DNA of 64,000 nucleotides from an uncultured bacterium. Its GTDB lineage: Bacteria > Cyanobacteriota > Vampirovibrionia > Gastranaerophilales > Gastranaerophilaceae. The position numbers were made by a program, and so were the translations under genes. The notes beneath the pieces were generated by a model. That model did no database searches. It worked only from the letters and a program-made list of their open reading frames with translations, and was not told the DNA's origin. The DNA lies in NCBI GenBank assembly GCA_946622415.1, contig CAMOPX010000001.1:62001-126000 (forward strand). Reading direction: 5' to 3'. The first letter of the stretch is position 1; every line of letters begins with the position of its first letter. Below, piece by piece: positions 16,661 to 25,379 of the stretch.

Positions 16661-17441
16661 AGTAATTAAATATTAACATAACAACAATGGCACTGAAATA
16701 GATATAAATAAGGAATAATACCATTGATATTATTGTGTTGCTTCCTGCTAATCCTCTTAAGACATTTATTAAAATATATGCAGCATATATTGAAGCATAT
16801 ATAGCTACTGTCATTAAAAAGTTTTTGAATGTAAATTTAAGAGATTCCCAAAAAGCAATAAACGGTCTTACAAATATGTTTTTTTCGGAATTAATAAGAA
16901 AAGGACAATATGTTATGAATATAAAACCTAAAATACAGCTCGCAATAATAAAACAGAATTGCCAACCGTAGAACGTCATTTGTTTATCGTCAGGCAGTGC
17001 TTCTAAAGCAAGAATAAGATTATTGTTTCCTTGCATTGAGGTCATTATATCCTGAAGTACAATTTTTATATCGCCAAAGAAGTGATTTGCAACAAATCCT
17101 GATACATATAAAAACAACATTAATATAGCAAAATAGAAGATAAATGCTATTATAAGAGGTACAATATTTCTTCCTATACCTTCCAAAAATACTGAAAATA
17201 CAGTTTTGTTTTCTAATTCGTTATTTTTTTCGATTGCGATTGCATTAACAAGTTGAAACCATCCCGCAAAATGAACAATGGTAAGCAAGATAATACAAAT
17301 TCCAAGCACCATTGCCAAAATATCATTTCTTATAAACGGGGTAATGACTCCGATTATAATTAAATATGCCACTAAAAATATCATTATAGAACTGTTTTCA
17401 AAAACTTGTTTAAAAGATTTTTTAATTAAACTTAATAACAT
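16578..17441 (-). CDS. Multi-pass membrane protein, unknown function
   Basis: 287 aa with about six hydrophobic segments (near residues 20-60, 100-125, 160-190, 205-225 and 235-262). No catalytic motif recognised; the pattern of long helices with short loops resembles uncharacterised membrane proteins of the DUF975/YciC-like type, but I cannot assign it. The start follows a GAGAGG Shine-Dalgarno. The last 27 residues are polar and are read from DNA that also encodes the MiaA P-loop. It is divergent from the thymidylate-kinase-like genes, with about 70 bp between. Confidence 0.65.
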   Translation of the reverse strand: MLLSLIKKSFKQVFENSSIMIFLVAYLIIIGVITPFIRNDILAMVLGICIILLTIVHFAGWFQLVNAIAIEKNNELENKTVFSVFLEGIGRNIVPLIIAFIFYFAILMLFLYVSGFVANHFFGDIKIVLQDIMTSMQGNNNLILALEALPDDKQMTFYGWQFCFIIASCILGFIFITYCPFLINSEKNIFVRPFIAFWESLKFTFKNFLMTVAIYASIYAAYILINVLRGLAGSNTIISMVLFLIYIYFSAIVVMLIFNYYDAKNNCSDRPDSIGENETVDTAGKED

Positions 17442-17511
17442 TTAGCCTCTCTTTTGTTTTTCCTATATAATCTAATATAATATTTGAATAATAAAAATAC
17501 AAGGGTATAAA

Positions 17512-18201
17512 ATGTTAAGATTTTCAAAAAATCATGATTACTCAGGTAGGCTTATATGTGTTGAAGGAATTGACGGAGCAGGAAAGTCAACCCAAATTGA
17601 ACTTTTACACAGCTGGCTTGTTCAGACGGGAGTTGACGTTGTGTTGACTCAATGGAATTCTTCGGAATTGATTTCAAAAACAACAAAAAAAGCTAAAAAG
17701 AAAAATCTTTTATCAGGAAGAACATTCTCGCTTTTGCATGCCGTTGATTTTGCCGACAGATTAGAAAGAACAATCATACCGGCTCTGAAGGCAGGGTTTG
17801 TTGTTTTGGCGGACAGGTATGTTTATACGGCATTTGCAAGAGATGCTGCTCGTGAAGTTGATTCAGCGTGGGTTAGAAATTTGTATTCTTTTGCAATAAA
17901 ACCTGATATTACTTTTTATTTTGATGTTAGCCCGAAAGACAGCTTGGATAGAATTTGTTCAAACAGGCAGCCGAAATTTTATGAAGCCGGCATGGATATG
18001 AAATTATCAAGAAACCCTTATAAGAGTTATTTGTTGTTTCAAAATAGAATCGTCGAACAATACAAAAAAATGGTTGATGAATTTGGCCTGATTAGTATAG
18101 ATGCAAATGACAGCATATATAACAAACAAAGACTTATGAGACAAAAAGTTGCGGAACTGTTAAAACAAAAAAATATTAATATTGAGGTTGATACTTTATG
18201 A
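17512..18201 (+). CDS. Thymidylate kinase-like protein, copy 1
   Basis: Probable nucleoside monophosphate kinase, 229 aa. P-loop 'EGIDGAGKSTQ' (about 17-27), 'LADRYVYTAFARD' with the DRY motif and a 'YFDVSPKDSLDRI' core strand match thymidylate kinases. The 'REPGG' motif that follows strand 2 in ordinary Tmk is replaced by 'TQWNSSELISK', so substrate specificity may differ. The start ATG has an AAGGG Shine-Dalgarno. It overlaps copy 2 by 4 bp. Whether a canonical tmk exists elsewhere in the genome decides if these are the housekeeping enzyme. Confidence 0.75.
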   Translation: MLRFSKNHDYSGRLICVEGIDGAGKSTQIELLHSWLVQTGVDVVLTQWNSSELISKTTKKAKKKNLLSGRTFSLLHAVDFADRLERTIIPALKAGFVVLADRYVYTAFARDAAREVDSAWVRNLYSFAIKPDITFYFDVSPKDSLDRICSNRQPKFYEAGMDMKLSRNPYKSYLLFQNRIVEQYKKMVDEFGLISIDANDSIYNKQRLMRQKVAELLKQKNINIEVDTL

Positions 18202-18860
18202 ATATAAACCACGGCTATGACGGATTGCTTATTGTTATTGAAGGAACGGATGGTGCGGGTAAATCTACACATGTAAACATGCTATCCGAATATATTCAAA
18301 AAAAAGGTTTTGGGTGTACCGTTTCTCAATGGAAAACTTCAAGACTGATTTCCGGTGTTATTAATGAGGCAAAAGAAAGAAACATGTTAAATACAACGAC
18401 ATTCTCTCTTTTGTATGCGGCTGATTATACAGACAGATTAGAAAATGAAATAATTCCCGCCCTAAAATCAGGTTTTGTTGTATTGATGGACAGATACATT
18501 TATACTGCCTATGTTAGGGATTCTGTCAGAGGTCATGATATAAATTGGGTTAAAAACCTATATAGTTTTGCACCTAAGCCTGATTTGGTTTTTTATTTGA
18601 ACGTTCCGCCTGATATTTTAATAAAAAGGTTAATAGCAAAGAATGGCGTCCTTGATTATTTTGAATCAGGCAGAGATATAGGAATATCGGTTGATATATA
18701 TAATAGCTTTGAAATATATCAAAAAAGATGCCTTGAAGAATATCAAAAGCTAAAAGATGAATATAATTTTATCGAATTAAACGGGGTTCAGCCTGTTGAT
18801 GTAATTCATAATGAAATGGTATCCAGAGTTCAAGAGCTTCTTAACAGGAAATTAAATTAA
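18198..18860 (+). CDS. Thymidylate kinase-like protein, copy 2
   Basis: 220 aa, a clear tandem paralogue of copy 1: P-loop 'EGTDGAGKSTH', 'SQWKTSRLISGV' in the position of 'TQWNSSELISK', 'LMDRYIYTAYVRD' and 'FYLNVPPDILIKRL'. The pair is translated from one transcript with an ATGA overlap, suggesting a heteromer or two related activities. Both keep the catalytic P-loop Lys and DRY motif, so neither looks dead. It faces the TPR gene tail-to-tail with a 4-bp overlap. Confidence 0.75.
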   Translation: MNINHGYDGLLIVIEGTDGAGKSTHVNMLSEYIQKKGFGCTVSQWKTSRLISGVINEAKERNMLNTTTFSLLYAADYTDRLENEIIPALKSGFVVLMDRYIYTAYVRDSVRGHDINWVKNLYSFAPKPDLVFYLNVPPDILIKRLIAKNGVLDYFESGRDIGISVDIYNSFEIYQKRCLEEYQKLKDEYNFIELNGVQPVDVIHNEMVSRVQELLNRKLN

Positions 18861-19426
18861 TCAATTTGTTTTAAAATTAATCTTACATCATCCGATATTA
18901 TCATATCGGGATTGTCGTTTATAAATTCATCAAATATGTTTTTTGCGGCGAATTTGTTTCCTGTTTTTAAAAATATTAAACCTGCTATTATTCTTTTGTA
19001 GGGATTTATTTCATCTTTAAAACATTTTTTGAGTTCTTCTTCTTGTATGTTTAACTGAATGTAGCAATCAACAAGTGCTTTATAATATGTCATATTTAAA
19101 CAATCTTTTTTTATTGCTTCATCTAAATATATTTTTGCTTGTTTATAATTTTTTAGTGCCGTATAACATCTTGAAAGGTTATATAAATAAACTGAAGATG
19201 ATGAAGAATTCCAAGTCAGACGGTAAGCAATTTCATATTCTTTTATTGCGGATATAATATTGCCTTCATCAAAATAGATGTTTCCCATATTGGAATGTCC
19301 TCTTGCGTTTTTTACGGCATCGATAGTATATTGTATGTTGCCATCCAGACCGTGTTTTGATTCCATGGCAAGACAGTTAATAGTCAAAAATCCTGTTATT
19401 ATAGCTATTATAATTAATTTCATCAT
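18857..19426 (-). CDS. Exported TPR-repeat protein
   Basis: 189 aa with a signal peptide (residues about 1-21). Residues about 40-130 form two to three tetratricopeptide repeats ('NMGNIYFDEGNIISAIKEYE', 'YNLSRCYTALKNYKQAKIYL'), a protein-binding scaffold. The start overlaps the end of the MBL-hydrolase gene by 4 bp, so it is the last gene of a likely four- to five-gene minus operon. Partner unknown. Confidence 0.75.
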   Translation of the reverse strand: MMKLIIIAIITGFLTINCLAMESKHGLDGNIQYTIDAVKNARGHSNMGNIYFDEGNIISAIKEYEIAYRLTWNSSSSSVYLYNLSRCYTALKNYKQAKIYLDEAIKKDCLNMTYYKALVDCYIQLNIQEEELKKCFKDEINPYKRIIAGLIFLKTGNKFAAKNIFDEFINDNPDMIISDDVRLILKQID

Positions 19427-20298
19427 AATTCGAACTGATAATTTTCTTTTGCGAAGAAGATGTTGTTTTTTGAATATTCTTTTTCCAATTGTGTTAATTT
19501 TTTGTCATCGTAGTCAGGGTCGTAGTGGAAGAAGAACAATTTTTTTGCATTCGTTTTGTGAAATACTTCTTTTGCCATGTCAAATGTTGAATGGCCGAAG
19601 CCTTTTTTACCTTTATAATCCTGATTTGTGTATTGTGCATCATGGATTAAACAATTGCAATTTTTTGCAAAATTAATAAATTCCGTGTCATCTTCCAGAC
19701 TTTCTTTATCTGTCGCATATACAAGTGTTTTATTATTGTATTCTATTTTTATGCACAAACAACCTTCTTTCGGGTGAGAAGTTTTATGAGAAGTTATTTT
19801 GATTATATTTTCATTTAATTTAATGTTATTATCACGTGAGTCAAATTTTTGTGTTTTTCCGTCTTGATTAATTAATATTGTTTCGTTTTCGGAAAAATTT
19901 TGTATTTGAAAATTACTTTTTATTTCATCTAAATTTAGAGGAAAAACAGTGTCGAAGAGAATATTTTTTAATGTTGTTTTCAAATCCTCATTCGCCTTTT
20001 TTAATCCGAAAAGATTAATTGTAGAATCCTTATTAAATAAAGGTTTATAAAATTGCAAACCTTGAATATGGTCTTGGTGAATATGGCTCAACAGAATGGT
20101 TGTTTGTTTTTTGGCAAAGTTACTATTTTCAATATCGCGCCCGATATCTATTATCCCTGTCCCGGAATCAAGGATAATCAGTTGTTTTCCGCAATTAATT
20201 TCAACACAGGAAGTATTTCCTCCGTACTTTAAAAAGTTTATGTTTGCGTTCGGATAAGAACCCCTTACTCCCCTGTATTTAATTGTGAAATTTGTCAT
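19423..20298 (-). CDS. MBL-fold metallo-hydrolase (RNase Z / PhnP-like)
   Basis: 291 aa metallo-beta-lactamase fold enzyme. The metal-binding motif is 'LLSHIHQDHIQGL' (about residues 90-102), with further ligands in 'THKTSHPKEG'-like and 'LIHDAQYTNQDY' regions and 'FGHSTFDMAKEV'. The N-terminal 'GVRGSYPN...YGGNTSCVEI' is typical of the RNase Z/PhnP branch that cleaves phosphodiesters, cyclic nucleotides included. The exact substrate is not predictable. It shares one base with the stop of the phosphoesterase gene and overlaps the TPR gene by 4 bp. Confidence 0.8.
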   Translation of the reverse strand: MTNFTIKYRGVRGSYPNANINFLKYGGNTSCVEINCGKQLIILDSGTGIIDIGRDIENSNFAKKQTTILLSHIHQDHIQGLQFYKPLFNKDSTINLFGLKKANEDLKTTLKNILFDTVFPLNLDEIKSNFQIQNFSENETILINQDGKTQKFDSRDNNIKLNENIIKITSHKTSHPKEGCLCIKIEYNNKTLVYATDKESLEDDTEFINFAKNCNCLIHDAQYTNQDYKGKKGFGHSTFDMAKEVFHKTNAKKLFFFHYDPDYDDKKLTQLEKEYSKNNIFFAKENYQFEL

Positions 20299-21449
20299 TA
20301 AGTTCCCTCTGGTGCGGCAGTTTTATTTCTTTTAAATATATTCCAACTTTTCTTTGCTTTTACTTTTTTCTCTTTTTGTACTTTTTGTTTTTTAACTTCT
20401 TTAGGTTTCGGATTTTCAAGCTTCTTTAGTTCTCTTTTTGACATCTTTTGAACTTTTGAAGCGGATTTTATTTTTCTCTTTTTGTAGCTTACGGATTTTG
20501 GGTGCTTTTTGTAATATGTAAATTCAAGAGTTCTGTCTTTTTCTGTACCTGCTAAAGTACTATAGGATATTACACTTTGACGATTTTTTTCTTTTATTTC
20601 ATCTAATCCGGTTGTAATAAAATCGAATTTATATTGTACTCTGTCTTTAAAATTAACAATTTTTATGTGTCTGAATGCCATCGGATATGTAACTAAAGAT
20701 GGAGTAGATACATAAACAATATTTCCTATTTGTCTTATTTTTGTCGTGTGATAGTGTCCCGAAAGCACGATTATCGGATTTTTGTATTTAACCAATATTT
20801 CATTCATACTGTCTGCATTTAGCAATTTATGCTCATCTGATGCAAAAGGTTCAACCGGAGGAAAATGCAGAGCAATAACGGCAATCTTATCTTGGTTTTG
20901 AGATAATTCGTTATCTAAGAATTTTAATTGTTCTTCCGTTAATTTTCCGTTTGCTGTTGATTCGTCACTTGTAACGCCATCCAGAATTATTATTCTGAAA
21001 TCTGTTTTCGGAGTAAATGCGTAGTATGTATCCGAGAAGGTATAATTTGGATTATAAGTTTTAACAAGATCTAAGACTTCATATTTTGACATTGTTCCGT
21101 AATTGAAATCATGGTTTCCGAAGGCATTTAGGGAAGGATATTTCAAATGAGATAATAATCTATAATATTCTCCGTAGTTTTCCCTTGTTGCGCTATCAAC
21201 CATATCTCCCGTGAACAGTACAAAATCTAAACCTTTAATTTCGTTTATCTGTTCAATTGCATCTTTCAAAAGCAAAGAGGATGAGCCCAAAGCTTTATAT
21301 GATGTATCACTTCTGTCTGTTGAAATATGTGTATCTGACATATGAATAAAATCAAGTGTCATATTTCGGAATGAAAAAGCGTATGCGCTTATTGTTCCTG
21401 CGATAATTAAACAAAAAACAATTATGTATTTTAATATTTTATTTTTCAT
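20298..21449 (-). CDS. Calcineurin-like metallophosphoesterase with membrane anchor
   Basis: 383 aa. Signal/anchor segment at residues about 6-25, then the metallophosphoesterase core: 'IHMSDTHIS' (D-x-H), 'FTGDMVD' (GD), 'FGNHDF' (GNHD), 'ALHFPP' and 'SGHYHTTK' (GHxH). The set of metal ligands is complete, so it should be active, outside the cytoplasmic membrane. The last 80 residues form an unusual Lys/Arg-rich tail ('KRELKKLENPKPKEVKKQK'), which may bind nucleic acid or acidic cell-wall polymer. Confidence 0.83.
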   Translation of the reverse strand: MKNKILKYIIVFCLIIAGTISAYAFSFRNMTLDFIHMSDTHISTDRSDTSYKALGSSSLLLKDAIEQINEIKGLDFVLFTGDMVDSATRENYGEYYRLLSHLKYPSLNAFGNHDFNYGTMSKYEVLDLVKTYNPNYTFSDTYYAFTPKTDFRIIILDGVTSDESTANGKLTEEQLKFLDNELSQNQDKIAVIALHFPPVEPFASDEHKLLNADSMNEILVKYKNPIIVLSGHYHTTKIRQIGNIVYVSTPSLVTYPMAFRHIKIVNFKDRVQYKFDFITTGLDEIKEKNRQSVISYSTLAGTEKDRTLEFTYYKKHPKSVSYKKRKIKSASKVQKMSKRELKKLENPKPKEVKKQKVQKEKKVKAKKSWNIFKRNKTAAPEGT

Positions 21450-21474
21450 ATTCCAACCTTATAAGATTTGTTTA

Positions 21475-23391
21475 TTATTTTTCGGATACAAGCTTTTCAA
21501 GTTTATCCAGAAGTTCCTGATGGTTTTTATAGAAATCCCATCCTCTAGCTTTCATAGCATAAATTAAAACTAAAGGCAAGTTTAGAGCTTCTTCTTTTCT
21601 TAACTTTTCTTGATAAAATTCTTTAAAATTATTATTAATTCTTAATGTCCAATTTGGATCACCTGAAGTTCCGGGGGTATTATATACTTCGTTAATCCCG
21701 AAGAAATCCGTAAAGAATATTTGTATGTTTTCGGCTTTAGATGCAAAACATTCAACAAGCTTCATAAAAGCAAAATATTTTTCATCCGTGTACATTTTGT
21801 GCCATACTTCATCTTTGTTACCGAATTCAGAGCATAAATCTTCTATTAAATTTTTAATATACGGATTAGCTTCTTCCGTATTAACAAGTTTGGATGCCCA
21901 CATTCTGATTGGTTCGTTGTCATGGGTTCCGACCATTACCCAGGAATTAGGGGTTATGTTTTTGCATCTGTACGGATGTTCGGGTTCTGTCGGAACAACA
22001 AATTGCACAAGCTTCATGCCGTTCAATTTATATTTTTTCATTACTTGAACAACAGGATATGTGAGAGTACCCAAATCTTCCGCTATGATAGCATCTTTAT
22101 CGAGACCTGCTTCGTATGCAGCTTTAATAACTATATGTTCAATCATTCTGCCATACAAAGTAACTTGTTCATCGGATAAATTGTCAATCCACTTTTCATC
22201 ATCAGGAGTAACAAATTTTCCTTCTATCGGGGTTTTATTTATGTTTTCTTCTTTTGCAATCGAATATTTAGCGAGTTCCGGGTGTTTTGGAGAAGAATAT
22301 AATCTTCCTGCACCTTCTTCTACTTTTGGTAAGTGTCCTTTTTTATATACCCATGGGTCAATTAAACCTACCGTATGGTCAATTCTCACTCCGCCGGGGT
22401 TTTCTTTAAACATTTTTAAATATAATTTTTTAAGTAATTGTCCTGCTTCACCTAAAGAGTTATCTTTGTTGAATAATTTATCGGGATTAATTACGCTAAA
22501 GCCCCATGCTTGTCCGTCTTCAGAGAAATAATCCGGAGGACAACCCAAACACCAACCGTCTAAGAATAATGATTGATATGCCCAGTTGTCTCTGTCAGAG
22601 AAGGCTACTTGTCTGTCGGCGATTAATTTTATACCGATTTTTTTTGTGTATTCCGTTGTTTCGTCGCTTTGTTTTTGAACAATAAATTGTTCAAGCTTGT
22701 ATTTTTCTATTGTATCAATATATTTTTTTGTTATTGTATCTATTCTTTTTTGAGCCTGTTTTTTATCGGCAGAACCAAAAAGTGTTCTATCTAATTCGCT
22801 TTTCCATTGAGGCCAGTAATCGGAATTGTTTTCTATGGATAAAGCTTCGTACAAAGCATCTTTATCGAGCCAGAAAGCATTTTCTTTTTTGAAGTTTTCA
22901 AATTCTGATTTCAATTTTTTAGAAGCACTTTTTTTGAAATTTTTATAAAATTCGTTGCTTGCAAGAGATAAACTTTCGTTTGCGTATATGTATGCGGCTC
23001 TGTTTGTGCCTTTGTTCGGGTTCATTTCAATAATTTTATTAAGAGTTTTTTTGGATAAAATTTTATCCCATTTATCAGTTGTTAAATCTTTTAAGTTGAT
23101 AAATAAAGGATTTTTTGAAAAAACCGTTCCTGTATAAGGAGATGAGTCGGATAGTTTTGTTTTTCCTTGGGGGCCTAATTGAATTGCCGTAAATATTCCT
23201 TTTGTATAATCAAAAAGTTCTTTTGCGGCATCAGAATTATATGTTCCAAAGCCTGTATCTTCGTCTTCATTTGAGGGAAAACTAACACCTTGCACGATTA
23301 GAGCAAGGTTTTTTTTGCCTAAAACGTCCAAACCTTCTTTTATTGTTTTTTTATATTCGTCGTTAAACAGTTTTGTTTTTTCCAATAACAT
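21475..23391 (-). CDS. malQ: 4-alpha-glucanotransferase (GH77)
   Basis: Transfers alpha-1,4-glucan segments between chains (amylomaltase). 638 aa, within the GH77 range. Catalytic residues are visible: nucleophile D338 in 'GGVRIDHTVG', acid/base E438 in 'IIAEDLGTLT' and transition-state D491 in 'VGTHDNEP'. The N-terminal 250 residues are divergent. The start ATG follows GGAGAGAGG. It points to glycogen or maltodextrin metabolism; no other such genes are nearby. Confidence 0.93.
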   Translation of the reverse strand: MLLEKTKLFNDEYKKTIKEGLDVLGKKNLALIVQGVSFPSNEDEDTGFGTYNSDAAKELFDYTKGIFTAIQLGPQGKTKLSDSSPYTGTVFSKNPLFINLKDLTTDKWDKILSKKTLNKIIEMNPNKGTNRAAYIYANESLSLASNEFYKNFKKSASKKLKSEFENFKKENAFWLDKDALYEALSIENNSDYWPQWKSELDRTLFGSADKKQAQKRIDTITKKYIDTIEKYKLEQFIVQKQSDETTEYTKKIGIKLIADRQVAFSDRDNWAYQSLFLDGWCLGCPPDYFSEDGQAWGFSVINPDKLFNKDNSLGEAGQLLKKLYLKMFKENPGGVRIDHTVGLIDPWVYKKGHLPKVEEGAGRLYSSPKHPELAKYSIAKEENINKTPIEGKFVTPDDEKWIDNLSDEQVTLYGRMIEHIVIKAAYEAGLDKDAIIAEDLGTLTYPVVQVMKKYKLNGMKLVQFVVPTEPEHPYRCKNITPNSWVMVGTHDNEPIRMWASKLVNTEEANPYIKNLIEDLCSEFGNKDEVWHKMYTDEKYFAFMKLVECFASKAENIQIFFTDFFGINEVYNTPGTSGDPNWTLRINNNFKEFYQEKLRKEEALNLPLVLIYAMKARGWDFYKNHQELLDKLEKLVSEK

Positions 23392-23417
23392 TTATCCTCT
23401 CTCCCTTATTTATATTT

Positions 23418-24089
23418 CTAGTAACTTGTTAAGCCTCTTTTTTGCAGGTATGCTTTAACATCGTTTAGCGACGCCTGAACGATTCTTGTTACACGCGAAC
23501 TTGAAAGCCCTACCATTGCGGCAATTTGTTTAACCTGCATGTTGCGATAAAACCTGTATTCTACGATAGTTCTGTCTTTTTGGGGAAGTTTTGCTATTGC
23601 TTCTTTTATTAATTTACCCAATTCTGAAATTTCAGCTTTTTCATCCGGTGTTGCCGATGTGTCCTTAATAAAATCAAACGGAGAATCGTTATCCGAGCTG
23701 TTTGCCATAATAGAATCAATGGATAGAATTGTTTCGTATACGGCTTCTCTGACTTTTGCGGGAGAAACATCTAGTGCTGATTGATTTTCCGAATATTCAT
23801 CATCTCCCGTCATTATGGTATCGCCTTCTTCTTTTTTATGTTTCAGGGTGTACCATTTGTAACGATTTCTGAGTTCGTTTCTGATTGCCCAGCGAACCGC
23901 AGTCGCAATATAAGAAGAGTTATAGTTCTTTATTTGTTCGTCGGTTTTATTTTTAAACAGAGCTTGCAAAGCAATAATCCCGATAGAAACAAGCTCCTCA
24001 CAATCCAACATATGCGAGGGGATTCTCTTGTACTCAACTTTTGCAACTTTTTGAATTATATCAATATAATCTTTTAATTTAGACTGCAA
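23418..24089 (-). CDS. RNA polymerase sigma-70 family factor (FliA/SigB-like)
   Basis: Alternative sigma factor, 223 aa. Region 2 spans about residues 25-85 ('CEELVSIGIIALQALF', 'YIATAVRWAIRNELRNRYKW') and region 4 about 155-218 ('IAKLPQKDRTIVEYRFYRNM', 'GLSSSRVTRIVQ' as helix-turn-helix). Region 1.1 is absent. The size and domain set fit group 3 factors such as FliA, so flagellar gene control is plausible. The start is TTG at 24087-24089 because no in-frame ATG occurs before an upstream stop; no strong Shine-Dalgarno is seen. Confidence 0.82.
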   Translation of the reverse strand: MQSKLKDYIDIIQKVAKVEYKRIPSHMLDCEELVSIGIIALQALFKNKTDEQIKNYNSSYIATAVRWAIRNELRNRYKWYTLKHKKEEGDTIMTGDDEYSENQSALDVSPAKVREAVYETILSIDSIMANSSDNDSPFDFIKDTSATPDEKAEISELGKLIKEAIAKLPQKDRTIVEYRFYRNMQVKQIAAMVGLSSSRVTRIVQASLNDVKAYLQKRGLTSY

Positions 24090-24170
24090 TTTTTCTACCG
24101 TCGTTCTTCTATCTATTCAAATTTTACTATCTTGAAAAAAATAATGCAAATCGTAAATTTATTTCCATGG

Positions 24171-24176
24171 TAAAAT
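24171..24176 (+). promoter_or_regulatory. -10 box (TGG-TAAAAT) of a leaderless start
   Basis: Extended -10 TGGTAAAAT ending 6 nt before the ATG at 24183, with no Shine-Dalgarno. Confidence 0.5.
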
Positions 24177-24182
24177 TCCCTT

Positions 24183-24833
24183 ATGAATAAAATATTCATA
24201 GATGCAGGCACAACTTGGACCAAAATATTAAAAATTGATAATGAAAAGAAAGATTATTCAATAATCAAAACTTCATCATTATCAAAATTGAATTATAAAT
24301 ACGATAAATGCACGGGTCACAGTCTGAATAAAACAAAAAACGTCTATGAAAATGAAGTTGTTGCACTTGCTTACGGCGCAAAAAAGTATCTTGAAAACGA
24401 TTTTACGGTTTTAGATTTGGGGTCAAGGGATATTAAATTTGTTCAATATAAAAATAAAAAATTTTCCGATATGGATTGGAACAGTGTTTGCGCTTCCGCT
24501 ACAGGTGCCACTGTTGAAATGCTTTTAAAATTTTATAATGTAGATATAGATAGTTTAAAATTTCAAAAAGAAAAATATTCCGTTACCTGCGGGATATTTG
24601 GTCTTGAAAAAATTATGGATGATGTTGCGGGAGGAATTGACCCTTCTGTTGCAATTTCTAAATTTATCCATGGAATAGCTTTTAATGCTTATAATTTTGC
24701 AAAAACTCCGTCTAAAATCTGCATCTCGGGAGGTTTTTGCGAAAACAAATGTTTTCTTGAGAGCTTGTCGCAATATTGCGAAGTCGAGCCTTTAGGCAGA
24801 TTTGTTCTTGTGGACGGTTTGAGTTCAATGTAA
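24183..24833 (+). CDS. BadF/BadG/BcrA/BcrD-type ATPase (2-hydroxyacyl-CoA dehydratase activator-like)
   Basis: 216-aa ASKHA-fold ATPase related to the activators that load electrons into 2-hydroxyacyl-CoA dehydratases or benzoyl-CoA reductases. ATP-binding 'IDAGTTWTKIL' at the N-terminus and 'LDLGSRDIKFV' in the middle are present. The two Cys that hold the shared 4Fe-4S cluster in this family have counterparts ('SVCASATGA' and 'TCGIFGLEK'), and the adenosine motif is 'ISGGFCEN'. It is shorter than typical activators (about 260 aa), and no dehydratase subunit is adjacent. Translation is probably leaderless (TAAAAT 6 nt before ATG). Confidence 0.7.
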   Translation: MNKIFIDAGTTWTKILKIDNEKKDYSIIKTSSLSKLNYKYDKCTGHSLNKTKNVYENEVVALAYGAKKYLENDFTVLDLGSRDIKFVQYKNKKFSDMDWNSVCASATGATVEMLLKFYNVDIDSLKFQKEKYSVTCGIFGLEKIMDDVAGGIDPSVAISKFIHGIAFNAYNFAKTPSKICISGGFCENKCFLESLSQYCEVEPLGRFVLVDGLSSM

Positions 24834-24834
24834 A

Positions 24835-25368
24835 TTATTGAATCGAAAACTGACATCCGCAGTATTTTTGAGCATACATATTATTTTCTTTTGCGATTTG
24901 TCTTGAAATTTTAAAACCGTCCTGCTTTTTAAAATTGTATTCCAAAAAATTAATCTTGTATTTTTCTGCGATTATTCTTCCGACTTCAAAAATTTGATTT
25001 GAATCTTTATGAGGAGAAACAGTGAGAGTCGTTGTAAAATATTCAATATTATTTTTAATTGCAATTTGTGCCGTTTTATCCAATCTTAAATAAAAACATT
25101 TAGAACACCTTTTTCCTTTTTCGGGTTCTGTTTCCAATCCTTTAACAAAATCCAAAAATACTTCGTTTTGGTATTTTTCTTCTAAATATTCAATATTTAA
25201 TTTCTTGCAATAGTTCTTTAATTCGTTTCTTCTTATTTCGTATTCTTCAAAAGGGAATATATTTGGATTGTAAAAAAATACTACAGGCTCATATCCTTCT
25301 TCTTTTAATTTTTGAATCGGATAGGTTGAACAAGGTGCGCAACATGCCTGTAGAATTATCTTTTTCAT
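24835..25368 (-). CDS. queH: Epoxyqueuosine reductase QueH
   Basis: Last step of queuosine tRNA modification: reduces epoxyqueuosine to queuosine. 177 aa. Family cysteines are complete: 'ACCAPCSTY' at residues about 8-16, 'RCSKCFYLRL' in the middle and 'KYCGCQFS' at the C-terminus, which bind a 4Fe-4S cluster and nearby metal. The start has an AAAGG Shine-Dalgarno 12 bp after the VKOR gene stop, so the two are co-transcribed. Confidence 0.92.
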   Translation of the reverse strand: MKKIILQACCAPCSTYPIQKLKEEGYEPVVFFYNPNIFPFEEYEIRRNELKNYCKKLNIEYLEEKYQNEVFLDFVKGLETEPEKGKRCSKCFYLRLDKTAQIAIKNNIEYFTTTLTVSPHKDSNQIFEVGRIIAEKYKINFLEYNFKKQDGFKISRQIAKENNMYAQKYCGCQFSIQ

Positions 25369-25379
25369 ATTAAATGCCT

